This document shows, piece after piece, positions 6,901-15,300 of a stretch of 30,757 nt of DNA. Numbering within the stretch: the stretch's first letter is position 1; each line of letters opens with the position of its first letter. This stretch comes from a virus, in the IMG/VR virus record IMGVR_UViG_3300025769_000531, positions 1 through 30,757 of that record. One strand, 5' to 3'. A program made the translations under genes and the position numbers. The notes under the pieces are model-generated. The model had not been told where the DNA came from. It made no database searches and saw only the letters and a program-made list of their open reading frames with translations.

Positions 6901-9247
6901 TGCAGCTAGAGATTCTATGTCTGCTGAACAACAAGAGAGACTGACTAATCTTCAGACTCTTGTAGACTTCCGCAAAACAAACGCTACGTTAGCACAGCAA
7001 ATGGATCTTGCAAATCTTAGCAACGATCAGCAAATGCGTTTGGCTAATTTACAGCAGAAGGCTGAAGCAGACCAAGCAAACTTTACAGCACAAAATCAGT
7101 TTGAACTTACAGAGCTAAATGCAAAAGTTCAACGAGCTACACGTCAGGCTGAACTCAAGCAAGACATGACTAAAGCTAATTTGAATACTTCTCTTCAGGT
7201 TGAGTTGTCTGAGTTGTCTGAAAAGAACGCTACTGCCCGTGCAAACATGACAGCAGAGCAGCAGACTAGGCTTCAAAATCTCCAAACACTTGTAGACTTT
7301 AAGAAGACTGATGCACAGCTTGCTCAACAAATGGACATGGCTAACATGTCTAATGAGCAACAAATAGAGCTTGCGAACCTTGCTGAAAGAGCTTCTGCTG
7401 ATGCGGCTAACTTTACTGAAGCAAATCGTTTTAGATTGACAGAGCTTCAAACAGCAGCACAGGTGTTGTCGGAAAATACTCAGCTTCGTCAACAGGCCGA
7501 TATTGCAAACTTAAGTTCAGATGAGAAGATTACTCTAGCAAACTTAACTGCTCAGAATCAAGCGTCAGCCGACAACCTTAACGCATCTCAACAGGCTGAA
7601 CTTGCTAACTTGAATGCCCGAGTTCAGACAGAAACGCAGAATGCTCAGATGCGTCAGCAGGTCATAACGCAGTCGTTTAGTCAGCGTCAACAAACAGAGC
7701 TTGCGAATCTTGAGGCTTTGAATCGTGCAGGCTCTGAAAATCTTAGCGCTGAACAGCAGAGTCGTTTAGCAAGTTTTAACGCTACCATTGATCGCAATGT
7801 ACGTCAAGCAGATCTTACTCAACAAATGGAAGCTGCTAACCTTGACGCTCGACTTAAAGTAGAGTTGTCAGAGCTTACAGAGCGTAATGCAACTTCTCGT
7901 GCAAACATGTCGGCTGAACAGCAAACACGCCTTGCTAATCTTCAAACGCTTACTGAGTTTAGAACAACCAATGCTCAGTTAGCCCAGCAGATGGATATGG
8001 CAAACCTTGCAAACGAACAGCAAATGGAACTTGCAAATCTTCAAGAAAGAGCTTCAGCGGATGCTGCAAACTTTACTGAAGAAAACAGATTCCGTATGCA
8101 AGAGTTGAACAACTATGTTCAGGTAATGTCACAAAATGAACAGCTGTTACAACAAGCAGACCTTGCACGTCTTAGTATGGAAGAGCGTATTTCTCTTGCA
8201 AACCTTGATTCTAAGAATCGTGCAGACTCAGAGTCTATGTCAGCACAGAATGTTGCAGAGCTTCAGCAGTACGAAAAGCGTATGCAGGCAGCACAGGTTA
8301 ACGCACAGCTTGCACAGCAAATGGGCCTTGCAAATCTGTCTAATGAGCAGCAGGCTTCAATGTTTAATGCACAGATTGATGCGAATCTTGACATGGCTCA
8401 GTTTGATGCTAATCAGCAGGCTGCGCTGGCTAACAGTCAGTTTATGCAGTCAATGACCATGAAGGACTTTGATGCTCGACAACAGTCTGTAATGCAAAAC
8501 GCAACAGCTATGGCCTCAATGGATATGGCAAACCTTGATGCTCAAACGCGCTTGGCGGCTCAAAACGCTCAAGCATTTCTTCAGATGGACATGGCTAATC
8601 TTAGCAATGAACAACAGATGGCTGTTATGAATCAACAACAAGCACAGCAAACTATGCTATCGAATCAAGCTGCTGAGAATGCGTCTCGTCAGTTTAATGC
8701 TGCTAACGAACAACAAGCCAATCAGTTTATGGCAAGCCTAGCGTCTCAAACAGAGCAGTTCAACGCTGCTCAATCAAATGCTATGAGTCAGTTTAACATA
8801 TCTGAACAAAACCGCATAGCGGCTCAAAATGCTCAAAATGCTACACAGGTATCTTTGGCTAATGCTCAAATGGAAACAGATGTTTCAAAGTTCAACGAGA
8901 CTATGGATCAACAACGTGAGCAATTTAATGTCTCTAATCGACAGGCTATTGAACAAGCAGACATTGCGTGGCGGCGTCAGTCGAACACAATTAACACTGC
9001 GGCTCGTAATGCCGCTAATCAGCAGAATGTTATGAATGCTTATAACCTTGAAATGGGAGAAATGCAATTTTTATGGCAAGAGCTTCGCGATAATGCAGCA
9101 TACACACGACAGGCATACGAAAACGAACAAACTCGTATGACTCAGCTGTACGCAACAGCTATCGGTAATGAAGCAGCTGCTAGTAAAGAAAGCAGTTCTT
9201 CTATTAGTTCATTAATAAATATTATTAAAACGTCACTAGGAATATAA
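3950..9247 (+). CDS. Giant virion-type protein with an 80-unit 11-residue repeat array
   Basis: A 1765-residue protein with AGGGAG before its ATG. Residues 1-35 are strongly basic. Residues about 60-230 are Pro/Thr-rich and hold two copies of a 16-residue PAGQT-xGINPNP motif. Residues about 230-800 are Ala/Gln/Glu-rich with degenerate IPExxxAAQRTA / QLGxAP repeats. A short globular-looking block (EVPMWARPAVDAINAQM, then SRGLSTSTVGRDALF) follows near residues 765-805. From 862 to 1741 the protein is 80 units of exactly 11 residues (consensus about QQMxLANLSxE), then a 24-residue Ser-rich tail. No catalytic motif was seen. Long helical repeat proteins in this genomic place (between tail genes and probable ejection proteins) are likely structural: an internal core, ejection-tube or tail-length component. 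That role is inference. Ala, Gln, Asn and Met are high and Cys appears absent, fitting an extended helical assembly. Confidence 0.85.
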   Translation: MSKKRQTRNSKKFKKAAASKRARAPMQKGGRTPKYGDVVERDGKFFEFTPVGYRATNKAPSTKSSAPAKQAPIKQAPRRPAGQTDGINPNPVADIKMVTQPVKPTLSGPMPAPAGQTTGINPNPMAGIPTKQPPTRTTAGPKRPPDIGTPRPEPRPTGVSTRPDNTEGQLPEFTGTVPNLAETGRVFQPTTTTRTPTGDDGAQLPPGDDTTQARPANVAEARAQQQGATAETFPDRANYTTDDEYQSAVQEYFANNPIDYSNIGGGNIVSGGGLQSGLPSQAPIDLEINLPDRPDLPQITPEDVAYGPDSMVYEMADTGDARATSARATTARAQADATAAQAATPQQVQAAQMEAAIAEGIAPGEGVTGRVSEEAIARVDEGTITQPAVAAQRDAAAEQAARAVAAQRPEARDYAEAATSGTTIEVEDIEGPAVVTREGATVSKSEVERLGQIAQGRGVDLQDLPEYKDVIQKRIAQQGEAATAEYRSRLEEAPQAEAAQARFEGVDVTPQGRAARIADVPELTAAQRTAAQAEEVMAPDAAQMGDVAEAVTQERQAITAEKLEEMAASQTDLSQLGDFSLAQRRTAQSAEAATGVAAQLGVAPESIAAQAAYVAAGQIPIEEAANIDDIPEFQVAAQRTAPVGEAAQAIASQLGEAPAVDLEGREAILGEAPKGNASQIGGIPTAQAAQMQAVTGKARKMAAADMARVTVGLPEEVTAVVMEDPATVEAQLDNAPQEVTAAVAALPEEALVSTQMEGLLAGMEDGEVPMWARPAVDAINAQMASRGLSTSTVGRDALFNAIIQSALPMAQSNAQALQQRATQNLNNQQQANLQQSKQIAQQRLANLSNKQTAASQTAQMAQQVNIKQSEFQQQAEMATAQQREQARLTEAQFAQQRAQQTSQQQQQAALQNLSAGQQMDLANLQAINASATQNLNAEQQARLASYQAQVNRTMRQADLQQDMDKANLSASLQVEMSNLNNQNLAARDSMSAEQQERLTNLQTLVDFRKTNATLAQQMDLANLSNDQQMRLANLQQKAEADQANFTAQNQFELTELNAKVQRATRQAELKQDMTKANLNTSLQVELSELSEKNATARANMTAEQQTRLQNLQTLVDFKKTDAQLAQQMDMANMSNEQQIELANLAERASADAANFTEANRFRLTELQTAAQVLSENTQLRQQADIANLSSDEKITLANLTAQNQASADNLNASQQAELANLNARVQTETQNAQMRQQVITQSFSQRQQTELANLEALNRAGSENLSAEQQSRLASFNATIDRNVRQADLTQQMEAANLDARLKVELSELTERNATSRANMSAEQQTRLANLQTLTEFRTTNAQLAQQMDMANLANEQQMELANLQERASADAANFTEENRFRMQELNNYVQVMSQNEQLLQQADLARLSMEERISLANLDSKNRADSESMSAQNVAELQQYEKRMQAAQVNAQLAQQMGLANLSNEQQASMFNAQIDANLDMAQFDANQQAALANSQFMQSMTMKDFDARQQSVMQNATAMASMDMANLDAQTRLAAQNAQAFLQMDMANLSNEQQMAVMNQQQAQQTMLSNQAAENASRQFNAANEQQANQFMASLASQTEQFNAAQSNAMSQFNISEQNRIAAQNAQNATQVSLANAQMETDVSKFNETMDQQREQFNVSNRQAIEQADIAWRRQSNTINTAARNAANQQNVMNAYNLEMGEMQFLWQELRDNAAYTRQAYENEQTRMTQLYATAIGNEAAASKESSSSISSLINIIKTSLGI
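4187..4333 (+). repeat. Duplicated 48-bp segment encoding PAGQT-xGINPNP
   Basis: Two in-frame copies at 4187-4234 and 4286-4333 encode PAGQTDGINPNPVADI and PAGQTTGINPNPMAGI, starting 33 residues (99 bp) apart. Most bases are identical. They lie in the Pro/Thr-rich N-terminal part of the giant protein. The 33-residue spacing is three times the 11-residue period seen later, which may be coincidence. Confidence 0.8.
6533..9172 (+). repeat. 33-bp-period coding repeat: 80 consecutive hendecads
   Basis: Starting at residue 862 (QQVNIKQSEFQ) the translation divides into 80 successive 11-mers with no phase slip, ending at residue 1741 (TQLYATAIGNE). Typical units are QQMDLANLSND, QQMRLANLQQK, NQFELTELNAK, NATARANMTAE and QQTRLANLQTL. 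Position 8 is nearly always Leu, Phe or Met. Positions 3 and 5 are usually apolar, position 6 is often Ala, 7 often Asn, and 1-2 often Gln-Gln. The arithmetic closes: 861 + 880 + 24 tail residues = 1765. A coarser 10-unit period (110 residues, 330 bp) is also visible, for example QQERLTNLQTL, QQTRLQNLQTL and QQTRLANLQTL at multiples of ten units. DNA identity between units is low, so this is an old, selected protein repeat rather than a recent DNA expansion. Confidence 0.93.
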
Positions 9248-9249
9248 CT

Positions 9250-10374
9250 ATGGGTTTTTTCTCTAAAGTATTTAAAGGCGTAAAAAAAGTCTTTAAAAAA
9301 GTTGGCAAAGCAATTAAAAGTGGTTTAAAATCTGTCGGTAAGTTTATGGACAAGATTGGTATTGTAGGTCAAATAGGGTTGTCGCTTTTGTTGCCGGGGA
9401 TAGGATCACTAATGAGTGGAATGTGGGGCAGTTTAGTAGGGGGCATGCAAGCCTACTCTGGTCTTGGCTCCACTATTGTTAACGGTGCTGGTAATTTTTT
9501 GAATGCAGCGACAAAAGTAGCTTCACGGGCTGGTAGAGCGTTTTCAAGCATTACTGAAGGCGTTAAAAATGTTGTGGGTGAAACACTCAAACTAGGCGCG
9601 AAAAAGCTAGGTCTTGGTCAAGTTGCTTCTAACATAGGTACAAAATTTGGATCAAAATATTTTACTAAACTAGGCAATAGTATTAGCAATGCAAGTTTTG
9701 ATAATATTGGAAATGCTTTTGGTATGAGCAAAGAAAAATTTCTTAGTAGTTTTTCAGGCGATGCTTTTTTACCTGATAGTGCGTATGAAGCAGCTAGGCA
9801 GTCTGCTGCAAACATTAGCCCTGAAAAGATTTTAGATATTACTCCACCTACACCACAGTTTGCTGATCCAGATTTGGCTACTCCTGACATGCCTGCTTCA
9901 ATGACTGAAGTTAAAGTAACTGCGCCTCAACCGCCGCTTACTGAAGGAGACAAAGCTTTTATGGCTGCACGAGAACAAGCGCTGGCAGACCTTCCTGCAG
10001 TAGGAGAAAAACAAAGTCTTTTAGGAAAAGCTTACGATGAAACAATTGCAAGAGGTCGTCAATTAATTTCTGATGCACCTCAACTAGCTACTAGGGCTGT
10101 TGAAAAAGGAATTGAAAGTTCTGTTGTTACAGGCGTAAGGCGTCTCACAGGTGTTGAGCAAGCCCCTGAGTATGAAACAACGTATTATGGTACTTACGTG
10201 CCTCAACTAGACTTTAGCGACACAGCAATTGCTACGCCTAGTGCACAATTTAATCCTGTTCAGTTTGCAGCGGCTAACACGGAACTTATGAATATGTATC
10301 CGTTTGGCGCTACAGCCCAGTTGTATAATGACGCTACTTATGGAACACAAATGCGTCAATATGGTTACGCATAA
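9250..10374 (+). CDS. Probable virion protein with cationic amphipathic N-terminus
   Basis: A 374-residue protein. Residues 1-34 (MGFFSKVFKGVKKVFKKV, then GKAIKSGLKSVGKFMDK) are Lys-rich with Phe/Val/Leu on a regular 3-4 residue spacing, an amphipathic cationic helix resembling membrane-active peptides. A hydrophobic Gly-rich region follows (about 37-75: IGLSLLLPGIGSLMSGMW), then SRAGRAFSSITEGVKNVVG. The C-terminal half is Pro/Ala-rich and extended (TPPTPQFADPDLATPDM), ending in YGTQMRQYGYA. No enzyme motif was seen. It follows the giant repeat protein by two bases and precedes other virion-type genes. A role in membrane interaction during genome ejection is an inference from the N-terminus. 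Confidence 0.75.
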   Translation: MGFFSKVFKGVKKVFKKVGKAIKSGLKSVGKFMDKIGIVGQIGLSLLLPGIGSLMSGMWGSLVGGMQAYSGLGSTIVNGAGNFLNAATKVASRAGRAFSSITEGVKNVVGETLKLGAKKLGLGQVASNIGTKFGSKYFTKLGNSISNASFDNIGNAFGMSKEKFLSSFSGDAFLPDSAYEAARQSAANISPEKILDITPPTPQFADPDLATPDMPASMTEVKVTAPQPPLTEGDKAFMAAREQALADLPAVGEKQSLLGKAYDETIARGRQLISDAPQLATRAVEKGIESSVVTGVRRLTGVEQAPEYETTYYGTYVPQLDFSDTAIATPSAQFNPVQFAAANTELMNMYPFGATAQLYNDATYGTQMRQYGYA

Positions 10375-10386
10375 AGGACAATAAAC

Positions 10387-10983
10387 ATGAATGAAGAATA
10401 TATGAAAGTTGTAGCAGGTGGTGGTAGGGCTGTTCCCGGCCAAAGCCTGACTATGAATCCAGATGATCCACAGCCTTATGAAAGGCCTCCGCAATATACT
10501 TCAGTTCATGAGGCGTCCGAAGAAATATTTTCTAAGCTTATCGAAGAAGAAACCTATAAACAACTATTAATAGTTTTAGGCGACGGAATGCCTGTAATGG
10601 ATGTTGTGCAAACAATGTTATTCGCAGGTTTTAGTGAGGGTAAGTGGAATCCAGACCTGATGTTAATGCTTGTCGAGCCTATAGCATATATGATACTTGC
10701 GTTAGCAGAACGTGCGGGCCTTGATCCTGTAATCTATCGTGAAGAAGATGAAGACGAGGCAGAAGATCGTCAAGTTCTTGGCGCTAGTATGGAAAGAGAG
10801 CGTCTTGACAGCGTTCGTAAGCTTGCAGAAATGGGCAAGGCTCCTGCTAGTGGCGTTACACCGCAGATGGTACAAACAATTCAAGAACTGCCCGTACCAC
10901 AAGTTGATAGCTTAATGTCTAGACCAGAAACGCCAGAAGCCCCTGATAGCTTACTGGCACCACAACCAGAGGAAGAAGTATAA
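10387..10983 (+). CDS. Acidic phage protein of unknown function
   Basis: A 198-residue acidic protein with AAAGGAC nine bases before its ATG. The N-terminus is Pro/Gly-rich (VAGGGRAVPGQSLTMNPDD). The centre is helical and hydrophobic (LLIVLGDGMPVMDVVQTMLF, DLMLMLVEPIAYMILALAER). A Glu/Asp run (YREEDEDEAEDRQ) and a Pro/Glu-rich tail follow. Proteins of this look accompany virion genes in many marine phages; no function is known to me. Its stop TAA shares one base with the next ATG (TAATG), indicating coupled translation. It is probably a minor virion or assembly protein. Confidence 0.75.
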   Translation: MNEEYMKVVAGGGRAVPGQSLTMNPDDPQPYERPPQYTSVHEASEEIFSKLIEEETYKQLLIVLGDGMPVMDVVQTMLFAGFSEGKWNPDLMLMLVEPIAYMILALAERAGLDPVIYREEDEDEAEDRQVLGASMERERLDSVRKLAEMGKAPASGVTPQMVQTIQELPVPQVDSLMSRPETPEAPDSLLAPQPEEEV

Positions 10984-12320
10984 TGTCTATTCAGCCTTTT
11001 GCACAATCGCTTCTTTCAGATGTTCGTAAACGTCGTGAAGAAGAAGAAAGAAGATTACGCAAACAACGCGAGCGTCAAGATCTTATGGGTCTTGGGCTTG
11101 GTCTTGCAGTTAAAATTGGTAACGAAGCGCTTGCAAATAAAACGTCTAATTTTTTACAGAACGAGCAAGTTTGGAATGCTAATCAAACTCAAAAGCTTGC
11201 GCGTAAAAATGCAGCTAGTTTTTACAACATTCAATCATCTGTTGATGCTTCAGGGGGTGATGCTCGCTCGTGGGCAGCTAAAAACATGATGCCTGAGTTC
11301 CAAGCCCGTGCTGAAGAAATACTTGCTGACGAGTATACAGGGGCTGCTGGACCTTATCAAGAGCTTGTGCGTAAAAAGGTAGATGAGCTTGCAGACCAAT
11401 GGGCAACAGACTACGAAGAAGCTTTACAGCTTTCAAGCAACATTGCAAGTAAAGATGATTACAACTCAATGGTTGCACTGAATGCTAAAAAAGCTAGACC
11501 AAACGATATTGCTTCGTATGTTTCTCGTGGCATTATAAATTTGTTTGGTGGGCGCTCTCAAGATGATATTCGTCAGGAAGCCGTTACAGCTATTACAGAA
11601 GGTCGTATGGCTGACAACGCTGAAAAGCTTAATGACTTTATGACTCAGTATAAAAAAACTGGAGACCTTGTAAGGGCTTTTGATTATGCAAATTTAATTC
11701 ATCCTGATACAGTTATTTCTGATGATGAAAAATATAAAATTCTATCTGAAACAGATAAGATTGATAGGGTTGGCGATCAAACCTTTATTTATACTGAAAC
11801 AAAAAGACGAGAAATTAATACTGGATTTGAAGATACCGACATTAGTATTAAAACTACTAAAGATGGTAAGCCAGAAGTTTTATTCCAAGTAACAGACTCA
11901 CCTGAAAAGATTGCACTTGATACTGCTAAGGCGCTTAACTCTGTGTTTAACTTTAGTAAAGACGCTAGGGGTATTTTAACGGGAGCGGCTTACAGAGCTT
12001 TTGTTGATGAAACACAAACAGCTAATTTAAATATTATAGCTCCTACCACCCTTGACGAATATAATAAAATATCTACTATTTATAGAACTTATCTTACTAC
12101 TACATCTAATTTAGAAGATGAATTTAGAAATCAAAAAACTTTGCGAGCCTATGATTTAATTACTGGTGACCCAGAAGAAATACAAGCGCTTGTTGCTAGT
12201 TTTGAAAATAATCCAGACAAGCAAAGAGAAGCAATAGATCGACTAGAACGATCTATTTTTTCAAGATTCCAAGCAGCAGAAGCACTACAGCTAGGACCAC
12301 GAGACTATAGGACACTTTAA
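10983..12320 (+). CDS. Probable internal virion protein, 445 residues
   Basis: Begins MSIQPFAQSLLSDVRKRR, then a highly charged helix (EEEERRLRKQRERQD, about residues 18-33) and a Gly/Leu helix MGLGLGLAVKIGNEAL. The remainder is mostly helical, mixed charge, with few aromatic residues and no recognisable catalytic motif. Examples are SWAAKNMMPEFQARAEEIL and YQELVRKKVDELADQWATDY. Length, helical nature and position between the giant repeat protein and the 1486-residue protein fit one of the two or three internal or ejection proteins of podoviruses. That is positional inference. The start is fixed by the one-base overlap with the preceding stop. Confidence 0.7.
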   Translation: MSIQPFAQSLLSDVRKRREEEERRLRKQRERQDLMGLGLGLAVKIGNEALANKTSNFLQNEQVWNANQTQKLARKNAASFYNIQSSVDASGGDARSWAAKNMMPEFQARAEEILADEYTGAAGPYQELVRKKVDELADQWATDYEEALQLSSNIASKDDYNSMVALNAKKARPNDIASYVSRGIINLFGGRSQDDIRQEAVTAITEGRMADNAEKLNDFMTQYKKTGDLVRAFDYANLIHPDTVISDDEKYKILSETDKIDRVGDQTFIYTETKRREINTGFEDTDISIKTTKDGKPEVLFQVTDSPEKIALDTAKALNSVFNFSKDARGILTGAAYRAFVDETQTANLNIIAPTTLDEYNKISTIYRTYLTTTSNLEDEFRNQKTLRAYDLITGDPEEIQALVASFENNPDKQREAIDRLERSIFSRFQAAEALQLGPRDYRTL

Positions 12321-12322
12321 TA

Positions 12323-15300
12323 ATGCCTAGAACAGTTACTCTTCTAGATGGTACACAATACTCTAACGTGCCTGATGATGTTACAGACGATGAAGTTCTT
12401 CAAAAACATGTGTCACGTCAAGTAAAAGAACCTGAAGAAGAAATACAAATAAAACCCCAAGAAGAAGTAGATCAAAATATTGACAGATCTACTGATCTTG
12501 GCGACTTTGCACAAGACGCTGCTCGTGTGCTTGTTAAAACTGGTGTTGCTTCAAACAAAGCTATTGCCGATGTTGCTAATACAGTCGGTCGTTTTTTAGG
12601 TAAAGAAGATAAAGTAATTACAGATGACCTTAGACGTGCTGCAACAAAACAATTTGTAGGTGCTTTTGCGCCACTTATTCCGGGCCTTGATGTAGAAGAT
12701 GTTATTGATGCTCAAGGTAACGTACAGCCTATGGAAACTATGGCGGGTACTGGACTTGAAATAGCTCCATATGTTGTAGGCGGCACAGCAATTGCTGGAA
12801 GCAAACTACTTGCTAATACCCCTAGAATTGTTCAAGGCGTTTTAAGCGGTGTTGCAGTTGATCAATTATTATACACGGGTGAAAATGCTTTAGCAAATAC
12901 TTTGTCTGAGTCAGAGTTATTTGAAGCTGAAAGCATGGCTCAAAGTTTAGTAGAATATCTTTCTGTAGATGAAGACGACACAGCACTTGAAGAGCGCACT
13001 AAGCTTTTAGCTGAAGGTGTTGCATTAGGTGTAGGTGCTGAGGCTATCATGGGTACAGCAAAGCTAGTATCTAAAGCACGTCAACTATTTAACAAGTCTC
13101 CTAATCAGCTATCACGCTCAGAAGAAGCAGAAGTTGTCGCAGGTTATTTAAAAGACGCTAAACAAACAACGCAGCTTAGAGCGCAAGCTCCTGATATAGT
13201 GTACTCAGAAACCGCTGAAGGTGCTGCGCAGGTTGCTCAACAAAATAGCAGCAAGCTTCGACGCTTCACACAACAAGTCTTTACTTCTCGTGGCTACTGG
13301 ACTCCACAAGCCTTTAATGCTTTTAACGACGCTCAGTACGCACAACGCCAAGTAGTCAAAGAAGCTGAAAACATTTCTAACAGGCTTCAACAATCTTTAC
13401 GTGCGCTAGGGGATGAAACAAAAACAGCTGCGGCTACACAAAACGTACAAAAGGCGTTGCGCGAAGATTTAGGTTTTCATCCACAAGTAGCGCAGGAAGC
13501 TCGTATACGTTATGTTGTAGATAATTATGACGTGTCTGAAGACGTAGCAAAAGAAATTTTAAATGCGCGACAATTAATTGATAATCTTTCTGGCCGTCTT
13601 GCTAATTCTAATATTCCTAACGGAGAGTTTCGAGAGTCTATTCTTGAAAACTCTGGTGAATATATTCGCAGATCTTATCGTTTGTTTGAAGACAGCGGCT
13701 ACAAACCTTCTGAGTCTGTTGTACGTCAAGCCGAAGATTATCTTGTAGGTCAACAGCTAAAGCGTGGTCTTGATCACGACGAAGCCTATGAAGTCGCTCG
13801 TGGTAAAATTGATGAAATCTTAGCTCAAGGCGACAGGACGGCTGCTGAAGACTATTATTCCAAAGTTCGTAGAGTTAACACAGAAATTTTAAAAGAACGT
13901 AAAGAAATACCTGCAGAAATTCGTGCATTGATGGGCGAAATAGAAGAGCCTGCAGAAAACATCGTTTTAACTGTATCTAAACTTGCTAAACTTACAGAAA
14001 ATAACCAGTTTTTTAACAACTTAAATCAGCTGGGCAATAACAAATATATATTTACTAAGCCTGTTGAGCGTGAAGGCGTGTCATACTCAGTAAAAATAAC
14101 TGGTACTAATTCTGTGCTTGACGGTAAGTATACAACTCCTGAAATGCTTACTGCAATAAAAGAAAAAGAATCGCACATAGGTTCTTTTGATTCTGGATTC
14201 TTTAGAAATCTTGCTGCGATTAAAGGCTCTTCACAAAAAATGAAGACTATTTACAGCCATGTAACGCATCTTCGAAATGCTTCGGGTGGTGCGCAATTTG
14301 GTATTGCTAATGGAATTAATCCTTTTAATAGTGGAAAAACTACGGGGCGAGCATTAAAAAATAGCATTGCTCGTGGAGGCGATGAAGAGTTAGATGCAAT
14401 GTATGAAAAGTATTTGCGTCTTGGAATTATCAATACTAACGTAAGAGTTAACGAATTCCGTGCGCTTCTTGAAACAGGCTTTGAGTCTGGACCAGATACT
14501 CTTGTAGATAAGCTAGGTCAGAAAGTTAAAGGCTATGGTTTTTTGCAGAAGGGCGATAAACTAGCTACAGACATGTATATGGCTGTGGATGATTTTTATA
14601 AAGTAAACGCCTTTGAGCATGAGCTTGATTATTTAAGACGTGCGCTGCCTAACGAAAGTCAAGAAGTCCTTGAATCAGAAGCTGCTCGTATTGTTCAAAA
14701 TACTTTTCCTAACTACGACAGAGTGCCAAAAGGAATTAAATCTTTACGCTATTTGCCTGTAGGTAACTTTGTAGCGTTCCCAACAGAAATCTGGAGAACA
14801 AGCACAAACATTATAAAACAAGCTTCTAAAGAAATGAACTCAGGAAATGCAGAGCTTGTGCGAAGAGGTCAGCAAAGACTTGCTGGATTTACTACAATGT
14901 TAGCAGCACCTAGCTTTGTTGCTACTCAAACAGCACAGTTTGCAGGCTTTAACGAAGAAGAATCAGAAGCTATTCAAACGCTTTCAAAAACTCCTTGGTC
15001 TGATGCACCTAAGAATGTTGTGCGTGTAGGCGATAAAATATACACCAACGATACTCAGTTTATTGATTCTTACTCGCCTTTAAAAGAGCCTGTTATGGCG
15101 GCACTGGACCGAATTCAATCTGGTCAGCTTCGTGGTAAAGAGCTAGACGCTTATCTTGGTGATGCAATTTTAGATGCGACGGGTAAATTGCTTACGCCTT
15201 ATTTAGGCGAGTCAATGGTGACTGAATCTTTGCGCGAGTTGTACGTAGCTGGGACAGGGGATGGGCGCACATCAAAAGGATTGCCTGTATTTGTAAGGGG

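Noticed and set aside
7115-7492. 125-codon minus-strand frame in the hendecad array
   Set aside because: It is the complement of the repetitive Gln/Ala/Leu codons, with Leu/Ser/Cys-rich composition typical of a shadow of the real gene.
6533-9172. 33-bp periodic DNA that could be taken for a CRISPR array or satellite
   Set aside because: The units are coding, differ strongly at DNA level, have no identical repeat separated by unique spacers, and lie in one continuous reading frame.
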